DNA of 64,000 bases, taken from positions 496,001 to 560,000 of the forward strand of contig NZ_OY763919.1 of assembly GCF_963667735.1 (NCBI RefSeq), given 5' to 3'. Source of the DNA: an uncultured Methanoregula sp. (GTDB taxonomy: Archaea; Halobacteriota; Methanomicrobia; Methanomicrobiales; Methanospirillaceae). Under the pieces are notes generated by a model that was given only the letters and a program-made list of their open reading frames with translations, was not told where the DNA came from and searched no databases. The translations under genes and the position numbers were made by a program. Shown here piece by piece: positions 61,901 to 64,000 of this stretch (its first letter is position 1; every line of letters starts with the position of its first letter).

Positions 61901-62740
61901 ATGGTTGTTAAAGTAGGCGTTGCAAAACTCGGCAACATTGCAAGTGGTGTAATGGCAGAGCTCCTCCTCGACGAGAGAGCAGACCGTGAAGACATGCAGA
62001 CATTCATGGCGACCAGCGGTACGAAACTCGAGCCGGCAGATGTCGACCGTGTAGTCTCCAACCTGAAGGCATACAAGCCCGACTTCTGTATCGTTGTCTC
62101 CCCCAACGGAGTCCTCCCCGGCCCGACCAATGCCCGCGAAGAGCTCGCAAAGGCAGGTATCCCGGTCATTATCATCACCGATGATGTGACCACCAAGAAG
62201 GAATGGGAAGGCGTCAAGGCAAGCAAGTTCGGCTACATCATCATGAAGGCCGACTCCATGATCGGTGCCCGCCGCGAGTTCCTCGACCCCGTCGAGATGG
62301 CTGACTTCAACGGCAACCTTGTCAAAGTCCTGGCAGTCACCGGTGCCTTCCGCAAGCTCCAGATCGCCGTAGACAAGGTAATCGACCAGGTCAAGGCCGG
62401 AAAGTCTGGCGATGCACTCGAGCTCCCCAAGATCGTCATGACCACGGACAAGGCAGTTGACGGTGAGTTCACCAACAACTATGCACTCGCCAAGGCACGC
62501 GCTGCCCACGAGATCGCAATGGCAGTTGCAGGCCAGAACGTCAAGGGCTGCTTCATGACCAAGGAATGGGAGAAATACATCCCGATCGTTTCAAGCGCCC
62601 ACGAGATGATGAGGTGCGCAGCAGCTCTCTGCGATGAAGCCCGCGAGCTCGAGAAGGCAGGGGACAGCATCCTGCGCCAGGCTCACAAGAAAGACGGCAC
62701 ACTCGTCAGCAAGCACAAGCTCGTTGCAAAATTCGAGTAA
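61901..62740 (+). CDS. mtd: F420-dependent methylene-H4MPT dehydrogenase
   Basis: 279 residues, the normal Mtd length. [33 protein letters not shown] and [30 protein letters not shown] are family blocks; [42 protein letters not shown] is the C-terminal part. Reduces methenyl-H4MPT to methylene-H4MPT with F420H2. Strong codon bias. Confidence 0.98.
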   Translation: MVVKVGVAKLGNIASGVMAELLLDERADREDMQTFMATSGTKLEPADVDRVVSNLKAYKPDFCIVVSPNGVLPGPTNAREELAKAGIPVIIITDDVTTKKEWEGVKASKFGYIIMKADSMIGARREFLDPVEMADFNGNLVKVLAVTGAFRKLQIAVDKVIDQVKAGKSGDALELPKIVMTTDKAVDGEFTNNYALAKARAAHEIAMAVAGQNVKGCFMTKEWEKYIPIVSSAHEMMRCAAALCDEARELEKAGDSILRQAHKKDGTLVSKHKLVAKFE

Positions 62741-62763
62741 ATTTTTTATTTTTTCTCTTTTTT
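62741..62763. terminator. Shared T/A-rich region between mtd and the GalT-like gene
   Basis: ATTTTTTATTTTTTCTCTTTTTTG directly follows the mtd stop; it would terminate mtd. The convergent gene ends inside it (Lys-rich KKEKK tail coded by the same run). Confidence 0.6.
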
Positions 62764-63675
62764 GTAGAACTTTCCAAGGTCTTCGGGAAGCGTCATTATT
62801 ACCGGTTCCAGGTGGAGCCGTTCCATGAATGCGGAATCGCTGGTGGAGGAAGGATTGGGATTGATCCGTGAGATCATGGAACAGAACGCCCGGAATCCAG
62901 GATCATTACCGCGTTTATCAAAGAATATGGACATGTTGAATGCATGGGTTCCGAGTTCACGATAGAGCGAGATTATCTCAAGGATACCCTGCGCCACGAG
63001 ATCCACATAATTCTCCATCTCATCCAGCGTGGCGATGGGAAGGATGCCCCGGACCTCGCGCTCGCCAACCGGGACCGCATGGGCAGACCAGACCATCTCG
63101 TCCCCGAAAAGATACCGGTCCGAGGATCGTTCCTGTTCCAGTACCGCATCCCAATAGTTCCGGCCCTGTTTTTTCCGGTACTGCTCACCTGCAGCACGAT
63201 AGATATCGAAAATATGAGACGGGCTGGAATCTGAAAGGCCCTGCATATGGGGATGTACGAGGCTTGCTCCGGCGGAGGGCAGGAAGTTCCAGTTGATGCT
63301 GGGATACCCGTCAACCTGCAATAGAGCCTCGATCTGCGAGAGAAGGGCATCCTCTACCTGTTGCCGGCTGAAGGAGACAACTGCGTGTTCGCGGGTAATG
63401 ACGGTGACGACATGACCTTCCCCGAAAGGAAACAGGTTGGGAAACGTGACACTTTCTCCCTTGAGGATCCGTCTGCCATCGGGAAACGTGGGTGTGACGG
63501 TCATAACCGCATCGCGGCAGAACGGGCAGCCATCGGCATTTGGAGAGAGAAATAACGATTGATCGATCTGCCGTTTTAACCGGTCAGGACTGATCCTGCA
63601 CCGGAGGCCGGTGTGATGCTCTTTCCGATACTGTAATGTGCCCCTGCTGGTAACAACTTCCCTGACCGAAAACAT
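62746..63675 (-). CDS. Galactose-1-phosphate uridylyltransferase-like protein (HIT superfamily)
   Basis: 309 residues. CPFCRDA near residue 50 (metal-binding Cys pair) and SLVHPHMQGLSDSSP near 140 with the HPHxQ nucleotidyl-transfer motif. In place of the second Zn site of GalT only partial signals are seen. Probably transfers a nucleotidyl group to a sugar phosphate; ADP-glucose phosphorylase-type activity is also possible. Converges on mtd. Confidence 0.85.
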   Translation of the reverse strand: MFSVREVVTSRGTLQYRKEHHTGLRCRISPDRLKRQIDQSLFLSPNADGCPFCRDAVMTVTPTFPDGRRILKGESVTFPNLFPFGEGHVVTVITREHAVVSFSRQQVEDALLSQIEALLQVDGYPSINWNFLPSAGASLVHPHMQGLSDSSPSHIFDIYRAAGEQYRKKQGRNYWDAVLEQERSSDRYLFGDEMVWSAHAVPVGEREVRGILPIATLDEMENYVDLVAQGILEIISLYRELGTHAFNMSIFFDKRGNDPGFRAFCSMISRINPNPSSTSDSAFMERLHLEPVIMTLPEDLGKFYKKEKK

Positions 63676-64000
63676 GCCTGTTCAGGATACTATTTCCGGC
63701 ATGATCAGATAGTCGTTTGCACTCGAACCGGCCAAGCCACTGAGAAGAGCCCACCGTTCCCGGGCTGTATGGACAAAAACCCGCGTTCCAGTCCAGCTGC
63801 CAGCCAATCGGTCAGACGCATTCGAAAGAATCTCCAGGCAGGAACCGACATCGCATTCTGGTGCATATTCGGCAGGTTCCCCGACAGCGTATCAAGGTAG
63901 CCCCTGCTCAAAAAACTGCTCTGTAGAAACATTTTTTTATAATCATCTCTCCCCTTGCACAATTTTGTACCCATGCGACCCCCCTCAGCTGAACATCTGG
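63676..64000. other. Right end of the window, no gene supported
   Basis: 325 bases beyond the GalT-like gene. A minus-strand frame of 89 codons (63705-63974) has no ribosome site, no family look and mixed composition, so I do not call it. It may belong to an upstream region extending past the window. Confidence 0.4.

Noticed and set aside
63705..63974. 89-codon minus-strand frame at the window end
   Set aside because: No ribosome site or family look; codon usage unlike neighbours.

Overview
The window is an archaeal chromosome segment from a hydrogenotrophic methanogen, most likely order Methanomicrobiales (Methanoregulaceae-like). Grounds: moderately GC-rich coding DNA, archaeal TATA-type promoters, mcr, mtr, fwd/hdr, ftr and mtd genes, a TiaS-like pair resembling a methanogenesis marker family, and an archaeal S10/spc ribosomal operon. 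Genus assignment is inference.

Layout. 1-4256: end of a MacB-type ABC exporter operon with a secreted anchored protein, a small membrane protein and a Cys-cluster protein. 4305-12907 (minus): a tightly overlapping nine-gene operon holding the 2-oxoacid chain-elongation enzymes for coenzyme B (AksA, AksD, AksE, AksF) plus an IorA-like TPP enzyme, a BioB-like radical SAM protein, two TiaS-like/marker-11-like paralogues and an unrecognised protein. 12997-25191: methanogenesis core: ftr (minus), then fwdG-fwdF-hdrC-hdrB-hdrA-mvhD and mcrBDCGA (plus). 25314-28934: SPASM radical SAM enzyme, B12-binding protein, VOC protein and CcdA-like protein. 28935-33850: a variable region with a 49-residue Cys-rich ORF, G/C-tract palindromes, an AT-rich three-gene cassette (one TIGR04255-like) and orphan genes. 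33853-40579: potassium channel, then the methyl-H4MPT:CoM methyltransferase operon mtrEDCBAF-[A'G]-H, in which mtrG is fused to a second, nearly identical copy of the MtrA corrinoid domain. 40867-44349: TPR, secreted, hypothetical, double-rubredoxin and MarC genes. 44435-60518 (minus): L3...L15-SecY-Adk-DUF106-Cmk, followed by GNAT and DUF2156 genes. 60600-61078: a hairpin-rich, promoter-led non-coding stretch upstream of L3. 61167-63675: Tfx-like regulator, mtd and a GalT-like gene.

How it fits together: Fwd/Ftr/Mtd carry out the C1 reductions on methanofuran and H4MPT, Mtr moves the methyl to CoM and pumps Na+, Mcr releases methane using CoB, and HdrABC-MvhD regenerates CoB/CoM thiols while feeding reduced ferredoxin to Fwd. 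The aks operon makes the side chain of CoB itself.

The strongest candidates for something undescribed are (1) the MtrA-MtrG fusion, (2) the unknown genes embedded in the coenzyme B operon, which fit the missing late steps of that pathway, (3) the structured RNA ahead of the ribosomal operon, (4) the Cys-rich mini-protein near a SPASM radical SAM enzyme, and (5) the AT-rich TIGR04255-like cassette. All calls are from reading the sequence; no database search was run.
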